This document shows, one piece after another, positions 37,216-47,154 of a stretch of DNA of 64,000 nucleotides (positions are counted from its first letter, which is position 1; every line of letters starts with the position of its first letter). The stretch is from Fidelibacterota bacterium (GTDB taxonomy: Bacteria; Fidelibacterota; UBA8477; JABMPR01). Below the pieces are notes generated by a model. That model was not told where the DNA came from and searched no databases. It was given only the letters and a program-made list of their open reading frames with translations. The translations under genes and the position numbers were made by a program. The stretch is taken from contig JADHVL010000005.1 of the NCBI GenBank assembly GCA_016784025.1, forward strand, positions 1 through 64,000. The letters run 5' to 3'.

Positions 37216-37998
37216 ATGGAATCTCGCATACATCCAACGGCATTAATTAGTCCCGATAATGTAAAAATCGGGAAAAATGTGACCATTGGACCCTATGCGA
37301 TTATTGAAGAAAACGTCACCATTGGCGATGGCTGCATCATAAAAGCCCATGCTCTTGTAGGTGCTCGCACTACTCTGGGTAAAAATTGTCGCTTATTTAA
37401 TGGCGCTGTTGTGGGTGAAATACCCCAGGACATGAAATATGCTGACGAAGAAACCGAGACCATATTAGGCGACAACGTCGTTGTTCGTGAATACTGCACC
37501 ATTCATCGTGGAACCACAGATCGTTGGAAAACCAACATTGGCAACAATGTCCTTATTATGGCCTACTGTCATATTGGTCATGATTGTGAAATTGGCAATA
37601 ATGTTATTATTGCTAATTCCTGTAATATGGGTGGTCATGTCGAAGTCGGTGATTTTGTGATCATCGGTGGGGCGGTTCCCATTCATCAGTTTGTGAAAAT
37701 TGGGAAACACGCCTTTATTGCAGGTGGATTCAGAATTACCAAAGACGTACCTCCATATATACGAGCATCTAATACGCCATTGACCTACAATGGATTAAAT
37801 TCGGTTGGTCTTCATCGCCGTGGCTTCCCCAGTGAAGTCATCAATCAGATAAAGCATGCCTACACTAAGATCTATCGAAGCCACATGAATGTTTCTCATG
37901 CAGTAAAAGAGATCAAGGAAAACAACGAAATCTCACCTGAAGTTCAGGATATTCTTGATTTTATTGATGAGAGCACACGAGGGATTATTCGAGGCTAG
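37216..37998 (+). CDS. lpxA: UDP-N-acetylglucosamine acyltransferase LpxA
   Basis: 260 residues. LpxA transfers a 3-hydroxyacyl chain to UDP-GlcNAc, the first step of lipid A. The hexapeptide-repeat helix contains TIHRGTTDRW and the catalytic region MAYCHIGHDCEIGN; the C-terminal helical domain is complete (NGLNSVGLHRRGFPSEVI). It begins 3 bases after lpxC-fabZ. A terminator-like hairpin follows at 38005. Confidence 0.97.
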   Translation: MESRIHPTALISPDNVKIGKNVTIGPYAIIEENVTIGDGCIIKAHALVGARTTLGKNCRLFNGAVVGEIPQDMKYADEETETILGDNVVVREYCTIHRGTTDRWKTNIGNNVLIMAYCHIGHDCEIGNNVIIANSCNMGGHVEVGDFVIIGGAVPIHQFVKIGKHAFIAGGFRITKDVPPYIRASNTPLTYNGLNSVGLHRRGFPSEVINQIKHAYTKIYRSHMNVSHAVKEIKENNEISPEVQDILDFIDESTRGIIRG

Positions 37999-38004
37999 TT
38001 GGCC

Positions 38005-38026
38005 TGAAGGATATCCTTCATTTTTT
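38005..38026 (+). terminator. Palindromic terminator-like hairpin after lpxA
   Basis: TGAAGG-ATAT-CCTTCA (a perfect 16-base palindrome) followed by T6 at 38021-38026. The stem is short and GC-poor, so it may be a partial terminator. It lies 14 bases before the next ATG. Confidence 0.5.
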
Positions 38027-38040
38027 GTAATACTCGACTT

Positions 38041-38730
38041 ATGTCACTTTCATCCATCAAGCATCTCATATTTATCACCCTCATTCTGTTACTCAGTTCT
38101 CAGCTGAGTGCTGGAGATGGTTTCCCTGCTTGGGATCGTACCAATTTATTTAAACAGGATTTGAGACGCGCCACACTGGTCACCAATATGCCAAACATCA
38201 CTGAATCTGATCACTTTATAGGTGTGCAATTCACGGGATCCCAAATATTTTCAAATTCTGGATCATATCAACGCATGCCAGCTGCTCGCTTGAGTATGTA
38301 CCCGAATCCTGGCTATAATCTTTGGGTGCAGTTCGCCCGTTGGCCTGGATCAAATCCAAATTTCTCAGTGGGGACAGGGCTTCAAGTTGAATTTAAGGGG
38401 GAAGACCTCCAGCGTCGACAGGCCATAGGAATATCATGGAATTCTATTTTTGATGATGGTTATATGCAGAGAGATATCTCCATTCATGGACTGTATGCAT
38501 ATGCATTTAAAAAACTAAATTTAGGCGTCATGGCAATAATTGATCTACACCATCTGGTGGTTGAGGATGGTAACGGAATCCCTGATTATGATGAAACCAT
38601 TTTGCGGGCAGTACCATATGTTGGCTGGCTGGTTCAGGAAACGTTTAGAGTATCGATTATGGTACCATATAATTCAACTGGACCAGGTCTGGTTCTTGGA
38701 AGTGAATGGTTGATTGGCAAGCGCAAGTAA
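38041..38730 (+). CDS. Exported protein of unknown function, possibly a small outer-membrane barrel
   Basis: 229 residues. A signal peptide of about 24 residues ends SQLSA-GD. The mature part has many short amphipathic strands with aromatic ends (YNLWVQFARWPGSNPNF, FSVGTGLQVEF, GISWNSIFDDGYM), a pattern of a small beta barrel. No family is recognised. It lies between lpxA and dxr, with dxr starting on the base after its stop, so it is embedded in the envelope cluster. No clear ribosome-binding site precedes ATG 38041. Confidence 0.65.
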   Translation: MSLSSIKHLIFITLILLLSSQLSAGDGFPAWDRTNLFKQDLRRATLVTNMPNITESDHFIGVQFTGSQIFSNSGSYQRMPAARLSMYPNPGYNLWVQFARWPGSNPNFSVGTGLQVEFKGEDLQRRQAIGISWNSIFDDGYMQRDISIHGLYAYAFKKLNLGVMAIIDLHHLVVEDGNGIPDYDETILRAVPYVGWLVQETFRVSIMVPYNSTGPGLVLGSEWLIGKRK

Positions 38731-39879
38731 ATGAGCAGCAACACGAAAATCTTATCTGTATTGGGAGCAACCGGTAGTATCGGTGTCAATGCCCTCAATG
38801 TAGTCCGCAGCTACCCCGATCTTTATCGCATCAAGTATCTCTCTGCCCACTCGCAGGCGGATCTTTTGATCGAGCAAGCTTTGGAATTCTCACCAAGCGC
38901 TGTCTCAATTGGAGATCCCGACCAATACGGCAAAGTCAAGCAGGCCTTACCCGGTGTAGAGGTTCTACAGGGCAGATCGGGTCTACTTGAACTCGCAGGT
39001 CGAGATGATGTGGATACCATGTTAAACGCGCTGGTAGGCAGCGCCGGTATGGAACCTACCATTAAGAGTATTCAGGCAAGTGTTGATATTGCACTCTCCA
39101 ACAAGGAAAGCCTTGTAATGGCTGGTGATTTTATCAATGGATTGCTTGAGAAACACAATGTCAATCTGTTTCCCGTTGATAGTGAACACTCTGCGATCTG
39201 GCAGTGTTTGGTAGGAGAAGCACCAGAAGATATAAAGCGCCTGGTTGTCACCGGGTCTGGCGGTCCGTTTCGCACTTTACCTATTGAGTCATTTGCTGAT
39301 ATTACTATCGCTCAGGCTCTGAAACATCCCAATTGGGCCATGGGTCGCAAAATTACCATCGATTCTGCTACTATGATGAATAAGGGCCTGGAAGTTATCG
39401 AAGCACGCTGGCTTTTTCATCTCCCAGCAGATAAGATCGACATCGTTGTACATCCACAGAGCATTATCCATTCCATGGTTGAATTCCTGGATGGATCAGT
39501 CAAAGCACAACTGGGCATACCTGATATGAAAATTCCTATTCAGTACGCCCTGAGCTACCCTCGTCACTTGAAACAGGATTGGGAGCAACTTGATCTTGCA
39601 AAAGTAGGCACCCTCACCTTTGAAGAACCTGATCTGGAGAAATTCAAATGCATTCAGTTAGCCTTTGATGCTCTGGAACAGGGAGGCAGTGTACCTGTCG
39701 TTTTGAATGTGGCAAACGAGGAAGCAGTTTACAGATTTCTGGACGGAGAAATTCCGTTTAATTCAATACCAGAACTTATAACAAAAGCAATTGATGCCCA
39801 CGAATTCATTGAACACCCAAATCTGGATGATATCTTAGCTTTGGAACGTTGGACGCAGGCATTTATAAAAAGGAGTTAA
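38731..39879 (+). CDS. dxr: 1-deoxy-D-xylulose 5-phosphate reductoisomerase
   Basis: 382 residues. The enzyme makes MEP from DXP with NADPH, the second step of isoprenoid synthesis that feeds UppS. The NADPH-binding LGATGSIGVNALNV, then SNKESLVMAG, PVDSEHSAIWQ (metal and substrate), TGSGGPFRTL and HPNWAMGRKITIDSATMMNK are all present. rseP follows after 9 bases, the common dxr-rseP pairing. Confidence 0.97.
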   Translation: MSSNTKILSVLGATGSIGVNALNVVRSYPDLYRIKYLSAHSQADLLIEQALEFSPSAVSIGDPDQYGKVKQALPGVEVLQGRSGLLELAGRDDVDTMLNALVGSAGMEPTIKSIQASVDIALSNKESLVMAGDFINGLLEKHNVNLFPVDSEHSAIWQCLVGEAPEDIKRLVVTGSGGPFRTLPIESFADITIAQALKHPNWAMGRKITIDSATMMNKGLEVIEARWLFHLPADKIDIVVHPQSIIHSMVEFLDGSVKAQLGIPDMKIPIQYALSYPRHLKQDWEQLDLAKVGTLTFEEPDLEKFKCIQLAFDALEQGGSVPVVLNVANEEAVYRFLDGEIPFNSIPELITKAIDAHEFIEHPNLDDILALERWTQAFIKRS

Positions 39880-39888
39880 AGAGGCTAA

Positions 39889-41088
39889 ATGGGTTTCTTT
39901 TCAATTGATACATTAATAACCATCGCCGCAGCTATTTTTACGCTGGGCATTCTCATTTTAATTCATGAACTAGGTCACTTCATGGTGGCAAGAATGGTCG
40001 GCATTCGAGTGGAACGTTTTTCCATTGGTATGCCTCCACGGTTCCTGAGCATTCAGAACAAAGTGGATGGTCTCTGGATCAAACTTTTCATTCCCTGGTT
40101 TATCCAACGTATTGCCAATGCGACCACGATTGAATTTCGCATTCCCAGGAAGAATCCAAAGGCAGGTGATACAGAATATGCCCTGAGCTGGACTCCTTTT
40201 GGCGGATATGTAAAAATGTCCGGGATGATCGATGAATCCATGGACGGTGAAATAACCGGAAAACCTTGGGAGTTTACCAGCAAGAAGAGATGGCAGCAGT
40301 TATTGACTATCTCAGGGGGTGTCATCATGAACGCCCTCCTGGCTTTTTTCATTTTCACTGCCATCATTTATTCATCTGGAATGGATGAACCAGTAGAAGG
40401 AACTTTTGTAGGTTCGCTGGTGAGCACTGAGGAAAGAGAAGTCTTCCCCGCTGAAGAAGCTGGTATCATGGAGAATGACCAGATCGTCATGATCAACGGT
40501 CAATCTGTGACAGAGTGGGAAGAGCTGACAGGCATTGTACATGACCAACCTGGAAAAATTATCTCTGTGGAATGGTTAAGAAACGGAATCCGATACAGTG
40601 ATTCAATCACTGTAGTCAAAGAGACTGTGCCTACTGCTGAAGGAGTAGTAGATATTGGTATGATTGGTATTGGTCGTGTGACAGAACATACTGATCTGGG
40701 TTTTGTAGAAGCGGTTTCATTTGGTGCCCGGAGTACCTACATGTTTGGAACGCTAATGGCTCGTGGGTTCTGGTCCATGGTCACTGGCGCTACTTCCATG
40801 GATCAGGTAGGCGGACCCATCATGATCGCCAAGATGGCCGGGGATATGGCCCGTCGCGGTTGGCTTGATGTGTTTTACTTCATGGCCATTATCAGTGTGA
40901 ATCTGGCCTTTGTTAATATTTTACCAATCCCTGGACTGGATGGTGGTCATTTCATCATCATCAGCATTGAAGGTATTATCCGTCGACCCTTGCCCTTAAA
41001 TGTGAAGTTGATCATTCAACAGGTTGGGATGTTGTTCTTATTGGGTATGGTGCTGTTTATCACTATTCAGGATATATCTCGACTATAG
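39889..41088 (+). CDS. rseP: RIP zinc metalloprotease RseP
   Basis: 399 residues. An intramembrane site-2 protease with HELGH at residues 26-30 in the first transmembrane segment and the second metal motif NILPIPGLDGGHF near 345. One PDZ domain (about 165-250) lies between. RseP cleaves anti-sigma factors and signal-peptide remnants. It sits between dxr and lpxL. Confidence 0.95.
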   Translation: MGFFSIDTLITIAAAIFTLGILILIHELGHFMVARMVGIRVERFSIGMPPRFLSIQNKVDGLWIKLFIPWFIQRIANATTIEFRIPRKNPKAGDTEYALSWTPFGGYVKMSGMIDESMDGEITGKPWEFTSKKRWQQLLTISGGVIMNALLAFFIFTAIIYSSGMDEPVEGTFVGSLVSTEEREVFPAEEAGIMENDQIVMINGQSVTEWEELTGIVHDQPGKIISVEWLRNGIRYSDSITVVKETVPTAEGVVDIGMIGIGRVTEHTDLGFVEAVSFGARSTYMFGTLMARGFWSMVTGATSMDQVGGPIMIAKMAGDMARRGWLDVFYFMAIISVNLAFVNILPIPGLDGGHFIIISIEGIIRRPLPLNVKLIIQQVGMLFLLGMVLFITIQDISRL

Positions 41089-41103
41089 AGATTTCAGCTG
41101 AGT

Positions 41104-42048
41104 ATGGCAGCTCCCAAAAATAAACCGGTATTTTCCCTGGTATACATTAGGTATGCGCTTGAATTCCTGATGATGATGGTGTTCAATCTGATGCTATTTA
41201 TCCTGCCCTGGACGCTTTCATGGCGGCTTGGTCGAGGTTTTGGCTGGATTGCCTATCAACTGCTCACTAAACGTAAATCCACTGTAGCTCGTAATATTCG
41301 CAGAGCTTTTCCTGATATTGGGGAGGCTGACGTTGAATCTCTTATCAAGGGTTGTTACTTGCATTGGGGAGAAGGATTTATTTCTACCCTGAAGCTGTGG
41401 ATGATCACTCAACGCAAAGCACGTTCTATTGTAGATGCACCTGGTCTGGATGAGTATGTCCTCGGGTCCATTGAGCGACAGGAACCTATTCTATACTTTA
41501 CAGGACATTTTGGTTCCTGGGAAATGGCTGGTCGCTATGTAGGCGGACTTGGTGATGGCGCTGCTTCCATCTATCGAATTCAAAAAAATCCCCTTGTTGA
41601 TTGGTTCCTAACCAAGATTCGTGAATATCATCAATTGGAGTTGGTAAACTCCTGGTCAGGTATGTCAGCTTTTGAAGAAGCCCTGAGACGGACCTATGGA
41701 TTGGCTGTGGTGGGTGATCAGTTTAAGGGCAAACAGGGGGTTCAAGTTGATTTCTTTGGCGTTCCCTCATCCACACCACGGGGAGCCGCTGTACTCACAT
41801 ATCGTGTAAAACCCAAATTAGTTGTCCTGGCTTGTACCCAGCACCGTGGGCGTTACAAGATTAAGATTGAAGAGATAAATTATGATCTCCCAGATAGGAT
41901 GACCGAGGAGTGGGTGCATGACATTACTCAAACCCTAACATCCAAGTTAGAACAGGAAATTCGCAAACATCCAGAGCAATATTTCTGGTTTCACCGTCGT
42001 TGGAGAGATCTCGATCGACAGGAAAGAAAAGCAAGTTCTGCTTCATGA
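41104..42048 (+). CDS. Lipid A secondary acyltransferase, LpxL/HtrB family
   Basis: 314 residues with one N-terminal transmembrane helix. The catalytic HX4D/E motif appears as GHFGSWEMAGRY, followed by KNPLVDWFL, VVGDQFKGKQGVQVDFFG and HPEQYFWFHRRWRD. Members add the acyloxyacyl chains of lipid A at the inner membrane. Its stop overlaps the ATG of the TsaC-family gene. Chain specificity cannot be read. Confidence 0.92.
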   Translation: MAAPKNKPVFSLVYIRYALEFLMMMVFNLMLFILPWTLSWRLGRGFGWIAYQLLTKRKSTVARNIRRAFPDIGEADVESLIKGCYLHWGEGFISTLKLWMITQRKARSIVDAPGLDEYVLGSIERQEPILYFTGHFGSWEMAGRYVGGLGDGAASIYRIQKNPLVDWFLTKIREYHQLELVNSWSGMSAFEEALRRTYGLAVVGDQFKGKQGVQVDFFGVPSSTPRGAAVLTYRVKPKLVVLACTQHRGRYKIKIEEINYDLPDRMTEEWVHDITQTLTSKLEQEIRKHPEQYFWFHRRWRDLDRQERKASSAS

Positions 42049-42677
42049 AAATCATCAACCCATCCGGTGAAGCTCAGCCATTTTCTGCGAAAGATAGTAC
42101 TGAAATCAGCAACTCTCTACGAGAGGGGCAGGTTATTGTCTACCCCACAGACACCCTCTATGGGTTAGGAGTAGATGCCACTTCAACTGAAGCCGTGGAC
42201 ACACTCTATTCACTGAAATCCCGTGAAAATTCACCGGTTTCAGTACTCCTGTCATCTAATCACCAACTATTCGAGTTAGCCACAGACCTGAGTAGCAAAG
42301 CCATGGAACTGATTACGGCATTTCTGCCCGGGGCTCTAACAATTATATGCAGGAGTGACTATGGATTCGCTCCACAATTGATTTCTCAAATGGGCACCGT
42401 AGGGTTTCGGGTCCCTGGAGATAAAATCTCCTGCAAAATTCCTGAATTGTTTGGCAAGCCTATCACCACATCAAGCGTCAATCCTGCAGGGATGATACCA
42501 GCTTCATCACGATCTGAAGTAGAAGCGTACTATGCAAATCAGATTAATCTGATGATTGATATTGGACCTATAAACCCTTCCAGAGGAAGCACAGTAATCG
42601 ATGTTTCTAGCTCACCGTTCAAAATTCTTAGGGAAGGTGAAATCTCTCGCCAAGCACTACAGGATTTCCTAAACTAG
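42045..42677 (+). CDS. L-threonylcarbamoyladenylate synthase, TsaC/Sua5/YrdC family
   Basis: 210 residues from ATG 42045, overlapping the LpxL stop (ATGA); an in-frame ATG at 42000 lies inside that gene. The YrdC fold supplies threonylcarbamoyl-AMP for tRNA t6A. YPTDTLYGLGVDA, LSSNHQLFELA, LPGALTIICRS and VGFRVPGDK are the family blocks. The C-terminus GSTVIDVSSSPFKILREGEI is typical. No Sua5 extension domain is present. Confidence 0.92.
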   Translation: MKIINPSGEAQPFSAKDSTEISNSLREGQVIVYPTDTLYGLGVDATSTEAVDTLYSLKSRENSPVSVLLSSNHQLFELATDLSSKAMELITAFLPGALTIICRSDYGFAPQLISQMGTVGFRVPGDKISCKIPELFGKPITTSSVNPAGMIPASSRSEVEAYYANQINLMIDIGPINPSRGSTVIDVSSSPFKILREGEISRQALQDFLN

Positions 42678-42684
42678 CAGCCTT

Positions 42685-44514
42685 ATGTATTTACGCATAT
42701 TAAAACTGATCAAACCGTATTGGGCGCAATTGAGCGTGGGTGTGGGCTTTTCAATCATAAATGTGCTTTTTCATTCTCTGACGTTGTGGCTATCCGCTTC
42801 ATTTATCACAACTATCTTTGCGAACCCTGATGAACAGATTGCTACGCCAGCAGAATCCCTGACAGGAAATATAAATCTCAATGAAAAATTAAAGCAATTA
42901 ACCAGTGAATACTTCTTTTCCGGCACCCCCGTTGATGCTCTGGCAACTCTGGCCCTGGTTATACTGTTTAGTTATTTTATTAAATCCATTGCCTATTATG
43001 GCAATAAGCTATTCACTGGTTACGTCCAGGCGAAAGTAGTTCAAGATTTGCGGTTACGACTGTATCAACATTTCTTATCGCAACCTCTGAGCTTTTTTCA
43101 AACCCGTAGGAGTGGTGATCTCATTTCTCTGGCCATGAACGATGTATTAAAGGTAAACCAGGCACTGGCCACCACCTTTCATCCTTTGGTTATTGAACCC
43201 CTCTACATCGTCGCTTATCTGAGTATCCTGTTTATCATTAACTGGCAACTCACCTTGATTTCAATCCTTATTATTCCAATCACCACTTTATTTATTGCAA
43301 TCATCAGCAAAAGCATTCGACGCAAAGTGGTACGGGTCCAGGCTCAGTTGGGAGAAATTACATCTCGATTCACAGAGTTGATCTCAGGTATTAGAATTAT
43401 CAAAGCTTTTGTGAATGAAGACAACGAGAACAAGCGTTTTGGGAGCGAAGCCCAGAAATTATTTCGCCTCATGTTCAGGCAGATTAGCCTGCAGAGTCTA
43501 TCCCTGCCAGTTACTGAGATGTTAGGCGTCAGCATGGCTGTGGTGCTACTATGGCTTGGTGGAGTCCAGGTGCTTGAATATGGAACCATCAGCAGTTCTG
43601 ACTTTTTGAGATTCATCGTCATCCTTTTCGCCATCTATCAACCAATTAGAAATCTGGCTAAGGTCAATATCAGTATTCAGACTGGTGTGGCCGCCGGTGG
43701 TCGGGTCTTTAAAGTTCTTGATATTGAACCGGCCATTCGTGACGAGAGCGGCAGCCAGGATTTGGCTCCCTTTCAGAAAGAAATTCGTTTTGAGTCAGTC
43801 GCTTTTGTTTATGACAACTCAGAGATGCAGGCCATCAAAAATCTGGATACATCCATCAAAAAAGGTGAGGTTGTGGCGCTGGTCGGACCATCAGGCGCAG
43901 GTAAAACGACAGTCGTTGACCTGATTCCTCGTTTCCATGATATCAATTCAGGTAGTATCAGTATTGATGGTAAGGACATCCGCAAACTTACCCGATCCAG
44001 TATTCGCAGACAGATTGGTATCGTCTCTCAGGAAACCATCCTTTTTAATGACACTGTGTACAATAATATTGCCTATGGAATGGAGAGCAGTGCCTCGGAG
44101 GTTGAAGCAGCCGCTCAAAAAGCCAATGCCCATGAATTTATTCTTAATCTGGAAGAGGGTTATGAAACGATGTTGGGCGAGCATGGCGCTCGACTCTCAG
44201 GTGGTCAAAAACAGCGCATCGCCATTGCCAGAGCCTTGTTGAAGGATCCCTCAATTCTTATCCTGGACGAAGCAACATCTGCACTGGACACAGAATCTGA
44301 AAAAGCGGTTCAATCGGCAATTGAGACCCTGATGAAGGGTCGAACTGTGATTGTCATTGCCCATCGTCTCTCAACCATTCTAAGTGCTGATAAGATATTG
44401 GTCATGGATCATGGTGAAATTGTAGAACAGGGGAATCATGCCAGTTTGAGCAAAGCGGGTGGATTATATGAAAAATTGTATCGCCTGCAATTTGCCAAGG
44501 GTGATACGGTCTAA
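42685..44514 (+). CDS. ABC exporter, MsbA-like
   Basis: 609 residues, a half-transporter. Six transmembrane segments (about 1-330) are followed by a nucleotide-binding domain with Walker A GPSGAGKTT, signature LSGGQKQRIAIARALL and Walker B ILILDEATSALD, then the H-loop IVIAHRLST. The N-terminus has a periplasmic insertion (residues about 45-85). The location after lipid A genes suggests flipping of lipid A core like MsbA, but multidrug export cannot be excluded. It ends 4 bases from the convergent GtrA gene. Confidence 0.88.
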   Translation: MYLRILKLIKPYWAQLSVGVGFSIINVLFHSLTLWLSASFITTIFANPDEQIATPAESLTGNINLNEKLKQLTSEYFFSGTPVDALATLALVILFSYFIKSIAYYGNKLFTGYVQAKVVQDLRLRLYQHFLSQPLSFFQTRRSGDLISLAMNDVLKVNQALATTFHPLVIEPLYIVAYLSILFIINWQLTLISILIIPITTLFIAIISKSIRRKVVRVQAQLGEITSRFTELISGIRIIKAFVNEDNENKRFGSEAQKLFRLMFRQISLQSLSLPVTEMLGVSMAVVLLWLGGVQVLEYGTISSSDFLRFIVILFAIYQPIRNLAKVNISIQTGVAAGGRVFKVLDIEPAIRDESGSQDLAPFQKEIRFESVAFVYDNSEMQAIKNLDTSIKKGEVVALVGPSGAGKTTVVDLIPRFHDINSGSISIDGKDIRKLTRSSIRRQIGIVSQETILFNDTVYNNIAYGMESSASEVEAAAQKANAHEFILNLEEGYETMLGEHGARLSGGQKQRIAIARALLKDPSILILDEATSALDTESEKAVQSAIETLMKGRTVIVIAHRLSTILSADKILVMDHGEIVEQGNHASLSKAGGLYEKLYRLQFAKGDTV

Positions 44515-44518
44515 AGGA

Positions 44519-44944
44519 TCAGGATGCTAATTTCTCGTTACTTCCCGGGTGACGAAACGTCCACAGATCATTCAAAAAATAATTTAAGATGGATGCTATG
44601 AAGATGGCGATGAGATTCGCCAGGATATAGTGGATTCCTACATAGTGGTGGAGTAGGAGCAGGATAATCCAATTGAGCCCCCCGGCAATCCAACTGACAA
44701 GCGTAAATCTGATCAAACCAGTTCGAATGGCCTGAAATCCCTTCATCTCACGATCTGTCCAGGTGAATCGGTGATTCCAGAAAAAATTATTGAATATGGC
44801 AAGTTGAATGGCAATGAGAGAAGCGATGGGAATTGGAACATACAGATATTCCTTGGCGTAAAACAGAATCGCACTATTGACGACAATACCGGAAATACCG
44901 ACAAAGGTGAAGGAAATAAAACGCTTGGGAAGCTTCATTTGCAT
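44519..44944 (-). CDS. GtrA-family membrane protein
   Basis: 141 residues from ATG 44944 (MQMKLPKRFISFTFVG). Upstream in-frame starts (45004, 45139) are possible but the longest overlaps the divergent gene at 45031. Four transmembrane helices are visible. FTFVGISGIVVNSAILFYA and NNFFWNHRFTWTDREM are GtrA signatures. GtrA proteins help move lipid-linked sugars across the inner membrane. It is convergent with the MsbA-like gene. Confidence 0.85.
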   Translation of the reverse strand: MQMKLPKRFISFTFVGISGIVVNSAILFYAKEYLYVPIPIASLIAIQLAIFNNFFWNHRFTWTDREMKGFQAIRTGLIRFTLVSWIAGGLNWIILLLLHHYVGIHYILANLIAIFIASILNYFLNDLWTFRHPGSNEKLAS

Positions 44945-45030
44945 GGATGAATTTAATTGTATCGTTAGGAATGGATAGACAAAAAGCTTGAGGAATGCAA
45001 GCATCCCGTCTAGCTTCTGAATCTGTGTAT

Positions 45031-45705
45031 ATGATGAACAAAATATTGCTCTTTGTCCTACTTCTGTTTGCAACAGGGGCTTCTGCTCAGACCTATTCAT
45101 ATAAGGTGAAATATGGATTGGTCCATGCTGGTATGGCAACGCTGATCCACACTGTGGAAGATGATGTTCTGAATAGCTTCTTTGTGATTGAGTCCTCCCC
45201 TTGGCTTTCTACGCTATGGACACTTTCTGATTCTGTGATGACCGAATATCTGATTGATGTGGGTCGTCTTGTCAAACACACAAAAGCCATTCATGAAGGC
45301 GCTTACCATCGCAATTATGAAGTAACTTTTAGTGACAGCAATCTCGCCACAGTGAACGGTATGGTTAAGGAAATTGAAATCAAGGGATTGAGGGATATCC
45401 CCAGTCTTCTATATGATTTGTCCCTTACCAAATTTCACCATGGCGATACACTTCAGTACCGCATGTGGGATGGTCGAGGGTCAGGAAAGCTGACACTTCT
45501 GGTTGAGAAAGTTGGCAAACCCTCACTCTTCAAACCCTTTGAAAAGCCAGGCTGGCGATTGACACCACTCAACAGTACTCGGAAGTCCAGAGCGAACCAG
45601 ATTCAACTCTCAATGTTCTATTCAAAATCCTACCCCCATACGCCCTTAAAGATTGAGATTGATACCAAGTATGGCAGTGTACAAATGCGCATAGAAGACC
45701 CCTGA
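45031..45705 (+). CDS. Exported DUF3108-like protein
   Basis: 224 residues from ATG 45031 (MMNKILLFVLLLFATGASA). An in-frame ATG at 44995 precedes the signal peptide. The mature part opens with YSYKVKYGLVHAGMATLIHT, then TEYLIDVGRLVKHTKAIHEG and PLKIEIDTKYGSVQMRIEDP, the pattern of DUF3108 proteins. These are exported proteins of unknown function. It is divergent from GtrA. Confidence 0.75.
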   Translation: MMNKILLFVLLLFATGASAQTYSYKVKYGLVHAGMATLIHTVEDDVLNSFFVIESSPWLSTLWTLSDSVMTEYLIDVGRLVKHTKAIHEGAYHRNYEVTFSDSNLATVNGMVKEIEIKGLRDIPSLLYDLSLTKFHHGDTLQYRMWDGRGSGKLTLLVEKVGKPSLFKPFEKPGWRLTPLNSTRKSRANQIQLSMFYSKSYPHTPLKIEIDTKYGSVQMRIEDP

Positions 45706-45784
45706 TATTTCCGAAAACGTTACCGACCTTAGATATAAAAGGTTATCTTTGCCAACAATTTTTATGCTCTAGAAATCAAAAATA

Positions 45785-47134
45785 ATGGGATCAGCTATGC
45801 GACGTATATTCCTGCTTTTGTTAATGCCCATCCTCATTTTTCCTCAGGTTTATATCCTTGAGGTAAAGGGAACTATTGATATGGGATTGGCATACTTCTT
45901 TGAACGCCAGATTCCTGCGCTGAATGAAGCTGGCGGTGATGCCATCATTCTGGATATGGATACCTTTGGGGGAAGAGTGGATGCAGCCACAATGATGAAG
46001 AACGCTTTGCTCAATTCAAAAATAGAGACTTATGCCTTCGTCAACACCAAAGCCATCTCTGCAGGCTCTCTAATAACCCTGGCATGTGATACCATCATTA
46101 TGCGATCTGGAGCGACTATGGGGGCAACTACGGTCGTTGATGGGCAAAGCCAGAAAGCTGGTGAGAAAGCCCAGTCCTATATGCGTGAGGAAATGGCCTC
46201 AACTGCTGAATCTAAAGGACGTAACCCGGATATTGCCATGGCCATGGTAGATGAATCCCTGGATATTGATACATTGGTAACTGCTGAGGGTGATACCATC
46301 TTCCTGGACGATATTGAAGGTGCACATGGGGGCAAGCTACTGACTCTGAGGACATCCACTGCCATGAAATATGGGATGGCTGATTATCAGATGGATTCAA
46401 TGGGCGAAGTGCTTGACCATTTTGGGTTTTCCGATTCAGAAATTGTCTATGTGGTGCCAACGTGGTCAGAAGCCATCGTTCGCTTTCTCACCGATCCTAT
46501 CGTCAGCTCGCTGCTCATGACCCTTGGTTTTTTAGGACTCATCTTTGAAATTCAGAGTCCAGGCTGGGGTATACCTGGAACAGTTGGATTGCTGGCCCTT
46601 TTCTTATTTTTCTCCACATCATTCATTGCCAATCTCGCCAGTATGATGGAATTGTTATTCTTGATTGGAGGTATTGTACTCCTCGGGATCGAAGCTTTTG
46701 TAATTCCCGGGTTCGGAGTGGTAGGCATTCTGGGTATCATTGTGATGATTTATGCCATGTTCACCATGCTCCTACCCATGGCGCCTACATCTGGTGATAT
46801 CAATGCAGCCCTATGGGGATTGGTTATTGCCATCATTGGCGGCCTGTTCGGCTTGGGTCTCATGATTAAACGAATGCTGAAAACAAAGGCCTGGCAGCGA
46901 ATTAGCCTACAAGAGGCAGAATCCCGTGCTGATGGATATAGCGGAAGCCTGGGGCTAGAAGAAATGGTGGGGAAGAGTGGTGTTGCCGTAACATCCCTGC
47001 GACCCGCCGGGACCGCACTGATCGAAGGACAGCGGGTTGATGTTGTTACCCCAGGTACCTTTATTGATAAAGACGCAGAAATTACAATCATTCGGATTGA
47101 CGGAAATCGAGTGGTTGTGGATAAAAAAGTTTAA
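45785..47134 (+). CDS. NfeD-type membrane serine protease (ClpP-class domain plus NfeD domain)
   Basis: 449 residues; ATG 45785 is used, though ATG 45797 ([10 protein letters not shown]) is equally plausible. After a signal peptide, residues about 20-215 form a ClpP-like protease domain: [30 protein letters not shown] with the likely nucleophile Ser, and [15 protein letters not shown] with the likely Lys. Four or five transmembrane segments follow (about 230-365), then an OB-fold NfeD domain ending [15 protein letters not shown]. NfeD proteins pair with SPFH proteins; floA follows after 20 bases. Confidence 0.92.
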   Translation: MGSAMRRIFLLLLMPILIFPQVYILEVKGTIDMGLAYFFERQIPALNEAGGDAIILDMDTFGGRVDAATMMKNALLNSKIETYAFVNTKAISAGSLITLACDTIIMRSGATMGATTVVDGQSQKAGEKAQSYMREEMASTAESKGRNPDIAMAMVDESLDIDTLVTAEGDTIFLDDIEGAHGGKLLTLRTSTAMKYGMADYQMDSMGEVLDHFGFSDSEIVYVVPTWSEAIVRFLTDPIVSSLLMTLGFLGLIFEIQSPGWGIPGTVGLLALFLFFSTSFIANLASMMELLFLIGGIVLLGIEAFVIPGFGVVGILGIIVMIYAMFTMLLPMAPTSGDINAALWGLVIAIIGGLFGLGLMIKRMLKTKAWQRISLQEAESRADGYSGSLGLEEMVGKSGVAVTSLRPAGTALIEGQRVDVVTPGTFIDKDAEITIIRIDGNRVVVDKKV

Positions 47135-47154
47135 TAATTAACACAGGAGGAATT

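Noticed and set aside
44945-45139. Longer GtrA start giving 206 residues
   Set aside because: Overlaps the divergent DUF3108-like gene and adds a hydrophilic leader unlike GtrA proteins.
45744-45751. TATCTTTG, a perfect -7 box upstream of the NfeD gene
   Set aside because: No TTTG is present 19-21 bases upstream, so a chance match in AT-rich sequence is more likely.
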